Shown piece after piece: positions 1-10,315 of a DNA stretch of 44,285 nt. The notes under the pieces were generated by a model, which worked only from the letters and a program-made list of their open reading frames with translations, did no database searches and had not been told where the DNA came from. Origin of the DNA: Isohypsibius dastychi (lineage: Eukaryota > Tardigrada > Eutardigrada > Parachela > Isohypsibiidae); contig JAQIWT010000054.1 in NCBI GenBank assembly GCA_034696485.1, positions 1-44,285 of the forward strand, read 5' to 3'. Positions within the stretch are counted from its first letter, which is position 1. Each line of letters opens with the position of its first letter. A program made the translations under genes and the position numbers.

Positions 1-4
1 TTAT

Positions 5-66
5 GAGTTATGAATTCTGAGTTCTGAGTTCTGAGTTCTGAATTCTGAGTTATGAGTTATGAGTTA
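5..66. repeat. Heptamer microsatellite (GAGTTCT / GAGTTAT / GAATTCT)
   Basis: About nine consecutive 7-bp units alternate between gagttct, gaattct and gagttat. The array runs off the left edge of the window, so its full length is unknown. No coding potential is visible. Confidence 0.85.
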
Positions 67-202
67 AAGCACTAGCCAAGTTTTCCAATACCTCGTGGAG
101 AACTTTGGTAAAAACAACTTCTCGTGATGAAGACACACCTACTTTTGAAAACTGACTCTCTATTTATTGGGTGGCGGAGACAGCGTCGTTCGCTTTCAGA
201 AG

Positions 203-521
203 ATGCAACAAGACACCGAATCGCCTGTCGAAACCATTCCGAACGAAGTGACGCTCGTAGCTTTGGTCGGTCAGTGTATTTCCGTGCTCAGTTAGTTTTT
301 AATTTACATGCAAGCTTATTTCAGGTCGTGTCACGGAAGCTTGCCAATTCCACTGGTTGAAGCAAAAGGTGACAGAACATCGGATAGCTGGTGGGGCGCT
401 ACTGATCCTCTTTAATTCATGGTTCTTGATTTATGAAGCAATGGTGGAAGATGTTCACCGTTTTGTTTCAATCATCTTGACAGGATTTACGAAGACTTTG
501 ACTGTACGTCAAGCAGACTGA
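203..521 (+). CDS. Predicted small two-exon protein, unknown function
   Basis: Exon 203-269 starts with ATG and would splice at gtcagt (270) to a ttatttcag acceptor, giving exon 325-521; the intron is 55 bp. The joined frame encodes 87 residues: an acidic N-terminus (MQQDTESPVETIP), then a stretch with aromatic and hydrophobic residues (LLILFNSWFLIYEA) that could be a membrane segment or amphipathic helix, ending in TGA. Exon 2 stays open for 64 codons. The AG just upstream of the ATG (tttcag, 193-198) could be a splice acceptor, so 203 may lie inside a longer gene. No family was recognised. The support is intron size, splice consensus and open frame only. Confidence 0.33.
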
Positions 522-1308
522 ATGGAGCTCGAGCAATGACAAAATTAATCGGTCGCAGAACCATTCCGAATGATTTAAGAGAACAAGATTGATACACTTC
601 ATAAACTCACAGATATACTGTGCAGCTACTACTGGCGTTCCGTGCGAATTTTTTCAGTCCATAAAAACTGGTTTTGAGGAGTTTTGCTTGTGTATGAAAG
701 TTTTCTTGCAAATGTATTCGCTGACTTTCCGCCATAAGTTCTAAAGTTATCCATCCAGTCTTGAGCGTGTCGTGTCGATGATTTGGCTTTTGAACTAACG
801 CATGATGTGGAATCAAGATATGTCTGGTTCATACCTAACACATTTTTTTCTATTTGTGGTATCGTTTTTACCTGTTTGATACTGACCCTGCTAATGGTAA
901 GCGATAATGTACAATAACGAGAATATTCTGTCACTTCACATCCAGTTATGAAACGAAAACGAGGCTTGACGTCAAAATCAAATTCGAAAACAACGGTGTG
1001 CTCAAAAGTGCTGTCACTGAAATAGATTGGTGTTCACCCCAAAAATTGCCATAGGGTGAACGATTCAGAGAAGAACTTGTCGCTTAAAATTTAAAAGACC
1101 TGATTCTCCACGGGACTTAGCTGACCTTGTCACGAATAACACGGAGCGTGACTAAGTGAGTATTCACAGTTGTAGTGCATTCGCTGTCTGCCATATTTTT
1201 TGAAACACTTCCGTATAGATCTTCTGCAGTTTTGTTTTGTATCATACAAGCGCGGAATAACCTGTTCTATTCATGTCCGCGGGTCATTACAGCACCAAAA
1301 TTTCACTT
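522..1308. other. Non-coding stretch, nothing recognised
   Basis: Overlapping short minus-strand frames at 607-934 have no signal peptide, domain or consistent splice sites. I see no repeat or RNA gene here. Confidence 0.5.
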
Positions 1309-1314
1309 TATAAT
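1309..1314 (+). promoter_or_regulatory. Candidate TATA box
   Basis: TATAAT lies in an A/T-rich stretch 60 bp before the ATG at 1369. A TCAGT initiator-like motif follows at about 1358, further downstream than ideal (~48 bp), so the pairing is uncertain. Confidence 0.3.
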
Positions 1315-1368
1315 AAAAAACTCCAGTGAAAATTAGAATTAACTTTCTCTCTGAGTTTCAGTCGAACA

Positions 1369-2020
1369 ATGGCGATCTCCATAGTTTTCACCATATGCTG
1401 TTTTTTTTTGTCGTTTACACATCAGTCTTCAGCTAGCGATTGGGATGATTTCCAGAAGCAGTTCAACGATTTTGCAACAAACCATAAAATTTCAGCTTTT
1501 GCTCCTTTACCCGGCTTCGCAATGAGTCAAAGCATGAATGCAACCCCGAAAACCGCGACGCAGTTTGGTTTTCCCGACCATATTAAGTTTCAATACCCGG
1601 ATATCAACACGATGATCAAAGCTCAAATGAACGATTTTTGGACCGAATTCATGTCCAGTCATCAACGATTCATTTTCTCTGAGGTCAAATTACCTGCCGT
1701 CGACACTGGTACTACAGCCCCGGAGACCGATTCAACTTCTGCTTCGTCCCTAATACCGACAGCAAAAGGCACGGAGTCTCCCCTGCCAGGCAATGTTTTC
1801 TTAGTGCAGGGGAAACCGGGTTTTCTCCCGGTTAACAGCCTCCTCCTTAAACTTTTACCCGGTTTCCCCGGTTGTTTTTTTGGTTCAGGGGAGGAATAAC
1901 CCTTACCCGGGAGCCTGGGATTTCTACCCGGAAGACTGCTTAAACAATGAATGGTTTGAGGACTTTCAGGAAGTGGTAGAACTGTCAACAATCAACAAGG
2001 GGGGGGGGGGTAGCTTTTAA
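1369..2020 (+). CDS. Predicted secreted protein, unknown family
   Basis: The ATG at 1369 opens a clear signal peptide (MAISIVFTICCFFLSF, cleavage probably after QSSAS). It is followed by an acidic/aromatic segment (DWDDFQKQFNDF) and a Thr/Ser/Pro-rich spacer. Unspliced, the frame stops at 1897-1899. Splicing at 1830|gttaac to the pyrimidine-rich ttggttcag acceptor (intron 1831-1888, 58 bp) keeps frame and adds a tail with acidic and aromatic residues (NNPYPGAWDFYPEDC, EWFEDFQEVVEL) that looks coding. That tail then runs into a 12-G homopolymer (1999-2010) and stops at 2018-2020, so the last codons are doubtful. The donor is weak. No homolog was recognised. Confidence 0.45.
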
Positions 2021-2400
2021 AATTCACCTGATCCTCCTCCAAGGGGGGTGGAAACTCACCACCGGAATGACCATCAAGTTTGCCGCCATAGTCTTAACAT
2101 AGGGGTCCGGCCTTCCGGATTGCCACTAATTTTCCTGATAGATTCTCGAGACCAGCTCACGCTTCCTCTTCGAAATATCGTGGAGAGATATTCTGCACTT
2201 TGTTATGAATTTTTGTAGACTGATTCGACGTAAAACAAGAGTTTCTGTGAGCACTCGGAAAAGTGCTCCCGATTGAACATTTGGTTGATTTTGCTGAATG
2301 CAAACGCTCAAGAATTTTTGCTTCGCCGAGAATTTTGGCGGAGCGTCACAAACGTGAAAGCTCTTTGATTTCATCTATCCACTTCTTTGTGACTGGAAAT

Positions 2401-2557
2401 TACTCCGTCCTCTCGTGTAACTGGGCACCCTTTTCGGTGTATCGATTGGGTCACCAAGTGCGCAGCCAGAGGGTACACCCGGGGCTCACGCATTGTGTGT
2501 GTGGTGAGCCGATCGATACAGCAAAAAGGGTGCCCAGTTTCACGAGAGGACGGAGTA
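2401..2557. mobile_element. 157-bp MITE-like element with 34-bp terminal inverted repeats
   Basis: Positions 2401-2434 and 2524-2557 are inverted repeats matching at 33 of 34 bases (tactccgtcctctcgtg...). Weaker pairing continues inward (GTGTATCGAT against ATCGATACAG). Both ends carry TA, so the element can be read as TA + CTCCGTCC...GGACGGAG + TA, the target preference of Tc1/mariner-type (Stowaway-like) MITEs. It has no coding capacity. Confidence 0.75.
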
Positions 2558-3092
2558 CATGTTTCATTACGTCTCCGCCAATATTAATGGTAAACCTTTA
2601 CGCTACTGATTGACGTGACGTGCACGCTAGCAACGTACTAGTTACGAAGCGTACCGTTGTTTTTGTTTCGATTATCCATTTGATGTTTTCTGTTGAACCC
2701 TATCATGGTCAAAACGTAAGAAACATCTGTGGATCTGGCTACTCTGATTCACCGGATGCGAGAGGAAGCTCCTGAGGAAGATTGCGATGTCGATGAAGAT
2801 TTTTGATTTCCCTAGTCCGTGTTGTGGTAAGAGTACGTTTCGGATTGATGTGTGGTAAAAAAGTATCAATCAACTGATTTGCGTACGCAAGTTACCATAA
2901 ATATTGGCGGAGACGTATTATACAAAGAAAACAAAAAGTGCTCTTCTTTTTCAGTTAACTCTTGTGAGAAATTCTTTCATGAACACTACTGGAACTGCCA
3001 AAATTTGACAAATTCAAACACATTCGGCAACTTTTAGAACCCAACCTTGACAAAAAAATCTGCTCGCGCTTGCTTCGCTCGCGCTCGCAGTT
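2558..3092. other. Intergenic, low-complexity GC patch
   Basis: No gene was recognised. Positions 3061-3090 hold a GCTCGCGCTTGCTTCGCTCGC-like patch, resembling one near 38545. Confidence 0.4.
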
Positions 3093-3341
3093 TTATCGTG
3101 CATTCGGAAAGGTACTGCGGTTTCTCATTCCGGAGGGCGGTCGCATGACGTCTGTCAGAAAGTGAAGCGGACCAATGAGCATTTTGGTTTCAATTCAACA
3201 AAGGAACGGCAAGAATGCGTATTGGTCGAGCGAATGCTCAATTTTCGTTGGTGCGTGAAGCAACCAATCAAAAGGAATGTGACGTCATGCGCCCGCCCTC
3301 CCAAGACCTGGAACCGCAGTACCTTTCCGAATGCACGATAA
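3093..3341. mobile_element. 249-bp MITE-like element with ~30-bp perfect terminal inverted repeats
   Basis: The left end ttatcgtgcattcggaaagg and following bases match the reverse complement of the right end for 30 bases. A second paired block lies inside (ggagggcgg.cgcatgacgtc). No protein is encoded. The terminal TTA/TAA belongs to the inverted repeat, so no target duplication can be read. Confidence 0.75.
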
Positions 3342-4240
3342 TGCGCCATCTCATGTTAGAATATAGGAATCTGGATTATTCGCAATGGAAACGCTGCATT
3401 TGTCTATATGGCGTTGGGGAAGAACCACCACCAGGTTTTTTCATAGGAAATTCCACTTCGTCTCCACCCCCAACCAGAAAAGGTCAATTCACTTCAATTC
3501 ACCATTGATATAACGCGGCATGGAAATTAGTCGTAACCTGACACTTCCGCGAGCACCGCGAAGCGGTTCGAGCGTTTTTGGAAGCGTTAAATTTTGCGGC
3601 AGAATCCTTAAACAGATTTTCACCCTGGACTTTCAATAGTGCTAAAACAACACTGGGTGCGATAATAGTGGGGCTGGGTTTGGGGGTTACTAGCAGGTCT
3701 AAAAACACGAAAATTCACGCAAATAATAAGTATTTATGGTTTTTTTTGCTTCGTGGTACCAAGAAACGCACAAAAACTAGCCCTCAAGCCCAACCACGCG
3801 TACATCCAACGCAGCTTTGTTTGACGTTGTGATCTTTTCGACATCTTTGTTTAGTTTCCGTTTTTTTCGCCTTCCATTTTTTCGGTTGTTTTTTTGGAAC
3901 CGAGCGTTTTAATTTTTTCCAGGCTTTTCTGAATTATCAGAACTCGTTATCCATTGCTGTTCCTGAGAATTCTTGGGGTTTACAGTACCATAAAAACGAT
4001 TTTCTGGTTTCTTTTCTGTACTTTTTCCCATAAAAGGGGGTCTTTGACATACTGCAAAACCTGCGTTTTTGCTGGCACACCTGCTTTTGTTGCCTGATGC
4101 TGAAGCAGCAACTTGGCCAAGTGTTTGGTAAGCCCAGCACACTCCTTGGGACGACTGTTCCTGGAAATGGTCCTCCGAAAAAAATGGCCAGGGTTGCTGA
4201 ACAAGCGTCAAGCCTTCATTGTTTAAATTTCACACGGGGT
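3342..4240. other. Intergenic, no supported gene
   Basis: Several short frames overlap on both strands without signal peptides, domains or splice structure. I see nothing reportable. Confidence 0.4.
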
Positions 4241-4930
4241 TCCAAGTGGAACACCGGAACCCTGGAACACTGGAACACTGTCAACAGTGGAAACAACAGT
4301 GAATACAATCGCACACATACTGAAGTCCTTATGAAACACCGGAACACGGTCATCCCAATAGGACTGCTAGTTGGAAAATTTTGTAGAGAACATATTGCAG
4401 GCCCGCTATGTCTGTGAGATGGTCTCCATGTTCCAGTGTTCCATAAGTATATCAATACACGTACGATTGTGCTGACTTTTGTTCTGGCTGTTGACAGTGT
4501 TCCGGTGTTCCAGTGTTCCATATGAACCCCAGTATGTGTGCACTTGTGTTGACTGTTGTTCCGGCTGTTGACAGGGTTCCGGTGTTCCAGTGTTCCATGA
4601 GAACCCCAGTATGTGTGCGCTTGTGTTGACTGTTGTTCCGGCTGTTTACAGGGTTCCGGTGTTCCAGTGTTCCCCGAGGACCCTGGAATGTGTGCGATTG
4701 TGTTGACTGTTGTTCCGGCTGTTGACAGTGATCCAGTGATCCAGTGTTCAGTGTTCCATGAGGACCCTGGTATATATGCGATTGTGTTGAATGCTGTTCT
4801 GCCTGTTGACAGTGTTCCAGTGTTCCAGTGTTCCAGTGTTCCATGAGGACCCAAGTACGCGTGCGATCGTGTTGACTTGTGTCCACTTCGTTGCCTTATG
4901 TTGAATTGTTCCAATGTTCTCAGCAAACAC
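4241..4930. repeat. ~78-85 bp minisatellite with an inverted first unit
   Basis: Units containing GTTCCAGTGTTCC, CCGGCTGTTGACAG and TGTGTTGACTGTTG recur with starts near 4530, 4609, 4687, 4770 and 4855. A further unit at ~4241-4345 lies in the opposite orientation (ggaacactggaacactg). The long minus-strand frame across it (4216-4935, rich in HWNTGTL) is a translation of the repeat rather than evidence of a gene. Confidence 0.85.
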
Positions 4931-5127
4931 CTCAAAACATAGTTCTTGTCCTAACTAGCATCATGTCTCCGGATGTCGTTCAATATGAAATCTTGTAGGA
5001 GTGAATTCGGGAACTGTGCAAACTTTGAACAAATTTCAATTTTCCTCACTGCCACTGGGTTCGTAAGCAATGCTAGCCTACATGGGTATCTCTGAACACG
5101 TGCCTGCAAGCCCGCTTCCGTCTCAGT

Positions 5128-5479
5128 CTACAACCGGCGACTCAGATTCTACGTTTACCGCAGCTACTTCACTTGGCTGCATATCCGACCCGGTATCTTC
5201 GACGGCCGAAGACTACCTCCTGGACCACCTACTTGACTCCGTCTGGGGTGCAACATTTTCTGGTTCATCTGGAACAATTTCAAACGTTTACACATTCAGA
5301 CCGGCTTCACATCAATTTGATTCCGACGCAGAACAAGACGGTAGTCAAGACTTGACTACCCAGACGGTAGTCAAGTAGGTGGTCCAGGAGGTAGTCTTCG
5401 GCCGTCAAAGATACCGGGTCGGATATGCAGCCAAGTGAAGTAGCTGCGGTAAACGTAGAATCTGAGTCGCCGGTTGTAG
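5128..5479. repeat. Long inverted repeat, ~120-bp arms, 111-bp loop
   Basis: The left arm 5128-5247 and right arm 5359-5479 are near-perfect reverse complements; I count one substitution (tatcttcgacgg against tatctttgacgg) and one 1-nt indel. The loop repeats gacggtagtcaag next to its complement cttgactacc. The transcript of either strand would form a ~120-bp hairpin. Confidence 0.88.
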
Positions 5480-5748
5480 CGGAAAACAGACTGCACCGGC
5501 TTTCAAAGTTGTGCCACTTGAAGTTTCATCTGTTTCAGCCAAGCATAGTAACTCAGAACTGGAGGACATTGAAGTGCCGGAATCAAACTGCTCCGTCAAC
5601 GGTCGTGGTTGCAGAAGCACAGCCTGTGACCAATGCCATTGTCAGCTACCCCAGTTCGGATGGAGAGAAAGATGGTCCACGTTTGAGGATATGCGAGGAA
5701 CCGGCAATAGCAATCACCGAGAGCCAGGGAGTTGTGGAATCGTCGTAA
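5425..5748 (+). pseudogene. Possible frameshifted coding remnant, unknown
   Basis: Two alternating + frames show coding-like Ser/Val/Glu-rich composition: NVESESPVVAE in one frame, then VPLEVSSVSAKHSNSELEDI in another, then VVVAEAQPVTNAIVSYPSSD back in the first, ending at a TAA. The switches suggest small indels, or possibly very short introns. The first part overlaps the right arm of the 5128-5479 hairpin. No family was recognised, and this could be chance. Confidence 0.22.
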
Positions 5749-6064
5749 AAATAAGCCGTTTAGGAGAATATGTCTGACTAAAATTGTGAAGGGTTTGGAA
5801 CTAAAAGATGTTGTTATTGTTTTGGGTGGTACAGAAAAGACATTTCCAAAAGTTGTATTTTTGTTTCCTTCCTTCTGACTAGGTTCTGAAATAATAATAA
5901 TGCTTATGGTTAACAGTATTGCATCTGATATTTTCAGTGTCGAATGTTTTCTCGTCGTCTGCCGTGTCGCCTTGTTGGAATTGGTGGCACTTTCGTAATT
6001 TTTGTTTGATTCTGTTGCGTTCTTATCGGGTAAAATTTTTCTGCAACTTTGGGTTGATACGCTT

Positions 6065-6223
6065 GTAGCCGACGAAAGTGTCCGGTTGTTCGGTGTCCGA
6101 TCGGACACCCGGACACTTTCGTCGGCTGATATAGCCGACCAAATTGTCCGGTTGCCCAGTACGATTGCCGGCGGACACTTATACCGGACACTTTCGTCGG
6201 CCACCATTTGTCGCCAAACACCT
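6065..6223 (-). mobile_element. 159-bp nested inverted-repeat element, copy 1
   Basis: This is the reverse complement of 6749-6907 with few mismatches. It is built from the motif CCGACGAAAGTGTCCGG and the variant CCGACCAAATTGTCCGG, arranged as palindromes within palindromes. No coding capacity. Confidence 0.85.
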
Positions 6224-6748
6224 TTTTGAAGATCACTGACGAAAAATACGACAAGTGTGTCTTGAGCTTGCCTCCCTCCGGCACTGTTTTGGCTTTCTGC
6301 CGTCGGCGAAGTCAAAGCTTTGGCACCTACATTTTTTTGTGCCAGCCGTAACACAGCCGGGCGGCATCTTATCAGAACTCTTGTGCTCACTTCCTTTGTC
6401 AGCCGCCAGCCTCACATGTCAACAATGAATCAAGAAAATCGTTGAAAGATCTTTTGGAGTTGAGTTCTGAATTTTACGACCATAATGTTTTAGAATGGAT
6501 CAAACTAACTGGTTCCTTGCAGATCGTTGGCTTAGGGGAAATAAGCATTTATCTCTCTTAAAAATTATTTCCTCGAAACAATTTAGAGTACATGAAGATA
6601 CGGAATCGTTATGGGTGCTCTCACAGAGTCACAACACAGTGACGAAACAACAGGAAAGATCAGAAAACAAAAGTTTACTTCGGGTTTCAGTGTTTGTCGA
6701 AAAATGGTGAACAACGAAGGTGATCGGATCAAAGTGTCCGCCACAAAG

Positions 6749-6907
6749 AGGTGTTTGGCGACAAAAGGTAGCCGACGAAAGTGTCCGGTAAAAGTGTCCG
6801 CCGGCAATCGTACCGGACAACCGGACAATTTGGTCGGCTATATCAGCCGACGAAAGTGTCCGGGTGTCCGATCGGACACCGGACAACCGGACACTTTCGT
6901 CGGCTAC
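6749..6907 (+). mobile_element. 159-bp nested inverted-repeat element, copy 2
   Basis: Its core 6768-6907 starts with gtagccgacgaaagtgtccg and ends with the exact reverse complement, giving a 21-bp terminal inverted repeat. Trimming one base leaves TA at both ends, consistent with a TA target. It lies inverted relative to 6065-6223, separated by 525 bp. Homology to copy 1 continues beyond the core only on the left (aggtgtttggcgacaaa). Confidence 0.87.
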
Positions 6908-7662
6908 ATACGCTCTGTTAGAGTTCACTACCATGGTATACGATTTCGTGCGTTAACGTCCGTAGCTCATGAAGGTGGTATGGGTCATGGATATTTGAGA
7001 CCTCCAATATCCTTGTATGGGTGTTAGTTACAACACGAATACATGATTACTTCCCTTGAACAAATGCTGTTGAGATCCAGTTGGAGACCGCTTCTGTTTG
7101 ATACTGGCGTAAAAATCACACAGATAAAACAATAAAAGCTACGGTTTTAGCTCGGCTACATACTGCTCTGTACCTGATTCCAGTGTTCATTTCGCTGTTT
7201 CAATCAAGCATGACTGTCAAAAAACACGTTTTGTCTTCGTCACTGCTTCCTGAAATGCGATTTTTTTTCGTCTGTGACATTTCATCAGCTCATTAATTAT
7301 CGGAAAATGTATTGTCTTTTTTAGTTTCACCCTTTCATGTCTATCCTAAATGACTTTTGCCTACTGTCGCAGACGGCAGACCTGTTTTTCAGCTCGGTCC
7401 GTATTAACAGTTAAATTATTCAATTTTGAATTCAGTAGTAACAAGTCTAGAACCTGCAAACAAACTGAGTTCATGAATACAAGCTGCATACGCAGGTCTT
7501 GGGGTGGTAATGTTCTTGGTTGCAAAACTGAGTACGTCACAAATAGCATTTATTTCCTGTCCACTTCATAAATGTTAGGCGACATACGCATGCGTAAGGG
7601 ACAGCAATCACAAGAGGCAAAATTGCTGTAATCGGTGCAAAAGCGAGTTGCAGCATTCATCT
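6908..7662. other. Intergenic, no supported gene
   Basis: Short frames at 7350-7571 (+) and 7361-7549 (-) have no signal peptide, domain or splice partner that I can identify. Confidence 0.4.
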
Positions 7663-8115
7663 TTAAGGGAATGAAAATTTATCAAACGGTTTCATCACGG
7701 TGAAACTGGAGAACGAAGAACTGGAGCCGAGAACTGCAACTGCGAGAAACATCATCACAATAGATCATGAACCGGGTATCTGTTTTCGTGTCTGCTGGTG
7801 GATTAAAGGGTACTTACTTCGCGGCTGGGGTGCCGTTGACTGAAATGCTGAGAATGGATTGAAGTTCGATGCAAAATTTGGAAACGCGGGAAAGCCGGTT
7901 GAAAAACTCAATGATGCTGGCCGCGGATTGTCAAAGGCATCCCTGGACTTCGTTCTTCTTTTAGTGGTTGTCAGCTTCTGTTTCTGCGGAAGGTTGGTAG
8001 TTTGCGGAGAAGAGGCCGGTGTTGAAACTGCAATCGAATAACAGATTCTCTTACTCTGTGCCTGACAAACAACCAACACCGGTCCAAAATCAGATCGAGC
8101 ATACTGCAGATTGCA
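7663..8115 (-). CDS. Predicted secreted/low-complexity protein, 3' part
   Basis: Two minus-strand exons are proposed. Exon 8115-7818 begins after an acgcacag acceptor and ends at a strong GTAAGTA donor. Exon 7739-7663 follows a 78-bp intron, in frame, and ends at TAA. The visible protein opens with a Cys pair (CNLQYARSDF, VLVVCQ), then CY, a basic Thr/Lys/Gln stretch, a Phe/Pro/Asn/Ala-rich segment (FPAFPNFASNFNPFSAF) and a Ser-rich tail. The 5' exon with start codon and signal peptide was not found. It lies just downstream of two other low-complexity minus-strand genes and may belong to the same expanded group. No family was recognised. Confidence 0.45.
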
Positions 8116-8470
8116 CTGTGCGTAACTTGGCCAAATTTATGAATCAATCTGATTGTTCAACTGCACGAGTTCACAGTGGAGTTAAGACTCTTTGATCACG
8201 TCTTCGTAATTCAGGTCCTGTGGGGTAGTGCTGACTACGGTGTGCACAAGAAAACAGACAGAACATGGTTTTTAACCAACCCAAATGAATTCAGAACAAT
8301 GCAGAACAACAGAAACGCAAGAACGGTCACCAGAATGATGAACTTGCAAGCACACGTAGTAAATTAACAACATTTTGACGCTAAAGCCCAGGTGGACACC
8401 AAACAGTGCAACAATGCATTCGAAATACGCGTTGACCAGCAGCTTCTAATGCGACCCTCTCTCCGTAACT

Positions 8471-9113
8471 TCAAAGACGCAGAGCGTTACAGTTCAGAAG
8501 CTTCAATCGTCGTCTTTGTCTCTCCTCATTTTCCAGTCGACAACGGTAAATTGCGAGAGCAAGCAACGTCTGTCTATCAAGTCTGATGATCTGCCCAGGT
8601 GGAACCACCATATGGCGAACTGGACCAGCTGGCGGACCAGGGCGACGTTGATTCGGAACTTGCTTACTTGGAGCCGTTGCTGATCCTCTGGGGAGTTTCT
8701 TTGTGACAGATCTCGTGGTTGCTGGCTCAGTCGTTGCAACCGACAGTTCGGTGGTCGGCTCTGTTTTCGCGGGAGTAGTCGTCAGTCTCTTCTTGAGTAT
8801 CTTGGTAGAGGTCACTACTTCTGTGGTCTTGGTTGCGGCCGCCGCTGACAGTTCAGCGGTCGGCTCTGTTTCCGCGGAAGTAGTCGTTGGTGTCTTTTTG
8901 AGCAACTTGGTAGAAGTCACTACAACTGTGGTTCCTGTGGTTGTTTGAAGCGTCGTTTCAGCTGCTACCGTGACCACACTTTCAAGAGTCGTGGCCTGTG
9001 TGCTGAGGGGGACTGAGATATTTGTAGAAGTAGAAGTCTGCTTCATCGACGTTTTGGTAGTAGTCTCCACTTTGGTGGCTTCGGTTGTCGTAGCCTCAGT
9101 TTTTAGTGATTCT
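8471..9113 (-). CDS. Thr-rich, mucin-like protein, 3' exon
   Basis: A minus-strand open frame of about 210 codons runs from a tctgtag acceptor at 9113 to TGA at 8471-8473. The N-terminal two thirds are Thr/Ser/Val/Ala-rich and contain two tandem copies of a 35-residue (105-bp) unit around VVTSTK and TEPT.ELS, a pattern expected of a heavily O-glycosylated extracellular stalk. The C-terminus is different: proline-rich (RRPGPPAGPVRH), then a basic amphipathic segment (ENEERQRRRLKLL). The start codon and signal peptide would be on an upstream exon I could not place. The repeat also gives an open Val-rich frame on the + strand (8703-8948), which I treat as a shadow. Confidence 0.55.
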
Positions 9114-9536
9114 ACAGACGATATACCAGATGTTACTTGAAAATTCCAGATTCATACTGCACTGTCAAAGGTTGTGTCTGGAGCTTTCAAGTAACAAAGT
9201 ATACGAGACCCTGGTACTCGTCTTACCCTTCCTCTTTCTCTGCTTCCCGTGGCCTAGCGAGGTTATCACCACTCCAGATGCCATCACAACAGCACGTTAC
9301 ATGCGCTGTTATAAGAGATTGTCATGTCGAAGCAAAACAAAACAACCCCTGGGGATCTCTGCGGAAAAATGGTGAAGTAATGTAGAAATTTGATTATTTG
9401 AGATTGGGGTCGGAGACGGGAAGGTTGGTTGGAAAATGGGCTCACAAAAGGTCACTCGTGGTCCCTGTGCCACACAACCAGACACAACTTGCAGTATGAT
9501 GAACTTCTACGAACTATTTGGTCTAAATAATTCCAG

Positions 9537-10315
9537 TTAGATCTGGCTATTCGAAAAAACACTAGGTTGGTAACGAAGCCATTCGTACACAACGTATTTC
9601 TCACCTAGTTCATTTTTCTGCTTTGCCCCTACAGATCCAGCTGCATCACTTTGCCCAAGTGCATTTCCGCTAGTCATCACGTTGGCTTTATTCCCAGTCG
9701 AGGCAATACCATCGGTTGAGCCATCGGTTTCGATGTTGGCAAAAGTCTGGGTGATTGAGGTGGCAGGACCTCCTTTCTCGCCAACTCCTCCGAGCTGGGT
9801 TGCACCCGAAGTTGCTCCTTTGCCTGTGTTGAGACTGCCCTGGAATCCACTTGACACGCTACCCAGTGGGTCTTGGATGACGATGTTCACCGCGAGGGCT
9901 TGACCGAGAGACAAGTTAGGATTTTTTGTGTCAATGTGAGATGCTTGGGATTCCTGTAATCGAACTGGGTGTTACAGTACTTCGTCACTTTGTCCCATAA
10001 TCCTGTTATTCGTATGCTATTTTTTATACCGATGTCGCAGATGAAAATCCAGTTTTCCTGTTGATATTCTCTAACCCTCCAACGGGCTTTAAACTATTCG
10101 TCTGACGTATCACGCGATAACGAGCATAGTCTGAGTAGTACCAGTTTCCGAATGAGGACTCTCTTTTATTCAGAGGCCGAAGAAACGGGTCTTCTGTAAA
10201 ATTCACATCATATAAGGTTACAAAGGTATGACGAATGTTGGGGATTATCAGACTGTACACAACTAACGAAACTTATCAGAATGGCAGACAACAAGAGATA
10301 ATCCTGCAGCATCAT
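9537..10315 (-). CDS. Predicted secreted Gly/Ser/Ala-rich protein
   Basis: Exon 10030-upstream encodes a well-behaved segment (EDPFLRPLNKRES, FGNWYYSDYARYRV) and ends at a GTATAA donor in phase 0. A 76-bp intron leads to a gattacag acceptor and exon 9953-9537, which encodes a Gly/Ser/Ala/Thr-rich domain (SSGFQGSLNTGKGATSG, GNALGQSDAAGSVG) and an aromatic tail ending in TAA. Upstream, an ATG at 10315 starts a textbook signal peptide (MMLQDYLLLSAILISFVSC), but in a different frame. A short intron with a weak donor, or an indel, must lie between about 10274 and 10180. The exon pair is well supported and the N-terminus is not. No homolog was recognised. Confidence 0.5.

Noticed and set aside
4241-4930. 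Possible CRISPR array
   Set aside because: The units are contiguous and similar throughout, with no constant repeat/unique spacer pattern, and the DNA is eukaryotic with spliced genes. The same applies to 22420-23165.
4216-4935. 239-codon minus-strand open frame
   Set aside because: It is a translation of the ~80-bp minisatellite (HWNTGTL repeats) with no signal peptide or domain, and other frames of the repeat are open too.
8703-8948. Val-rich + frame over the Thr-rich gene
   Set aside because: It is the antisense shadow of the 105-bp repeat. The minus strand gives a longer frame with a coherent non-repetitive C-terminus.
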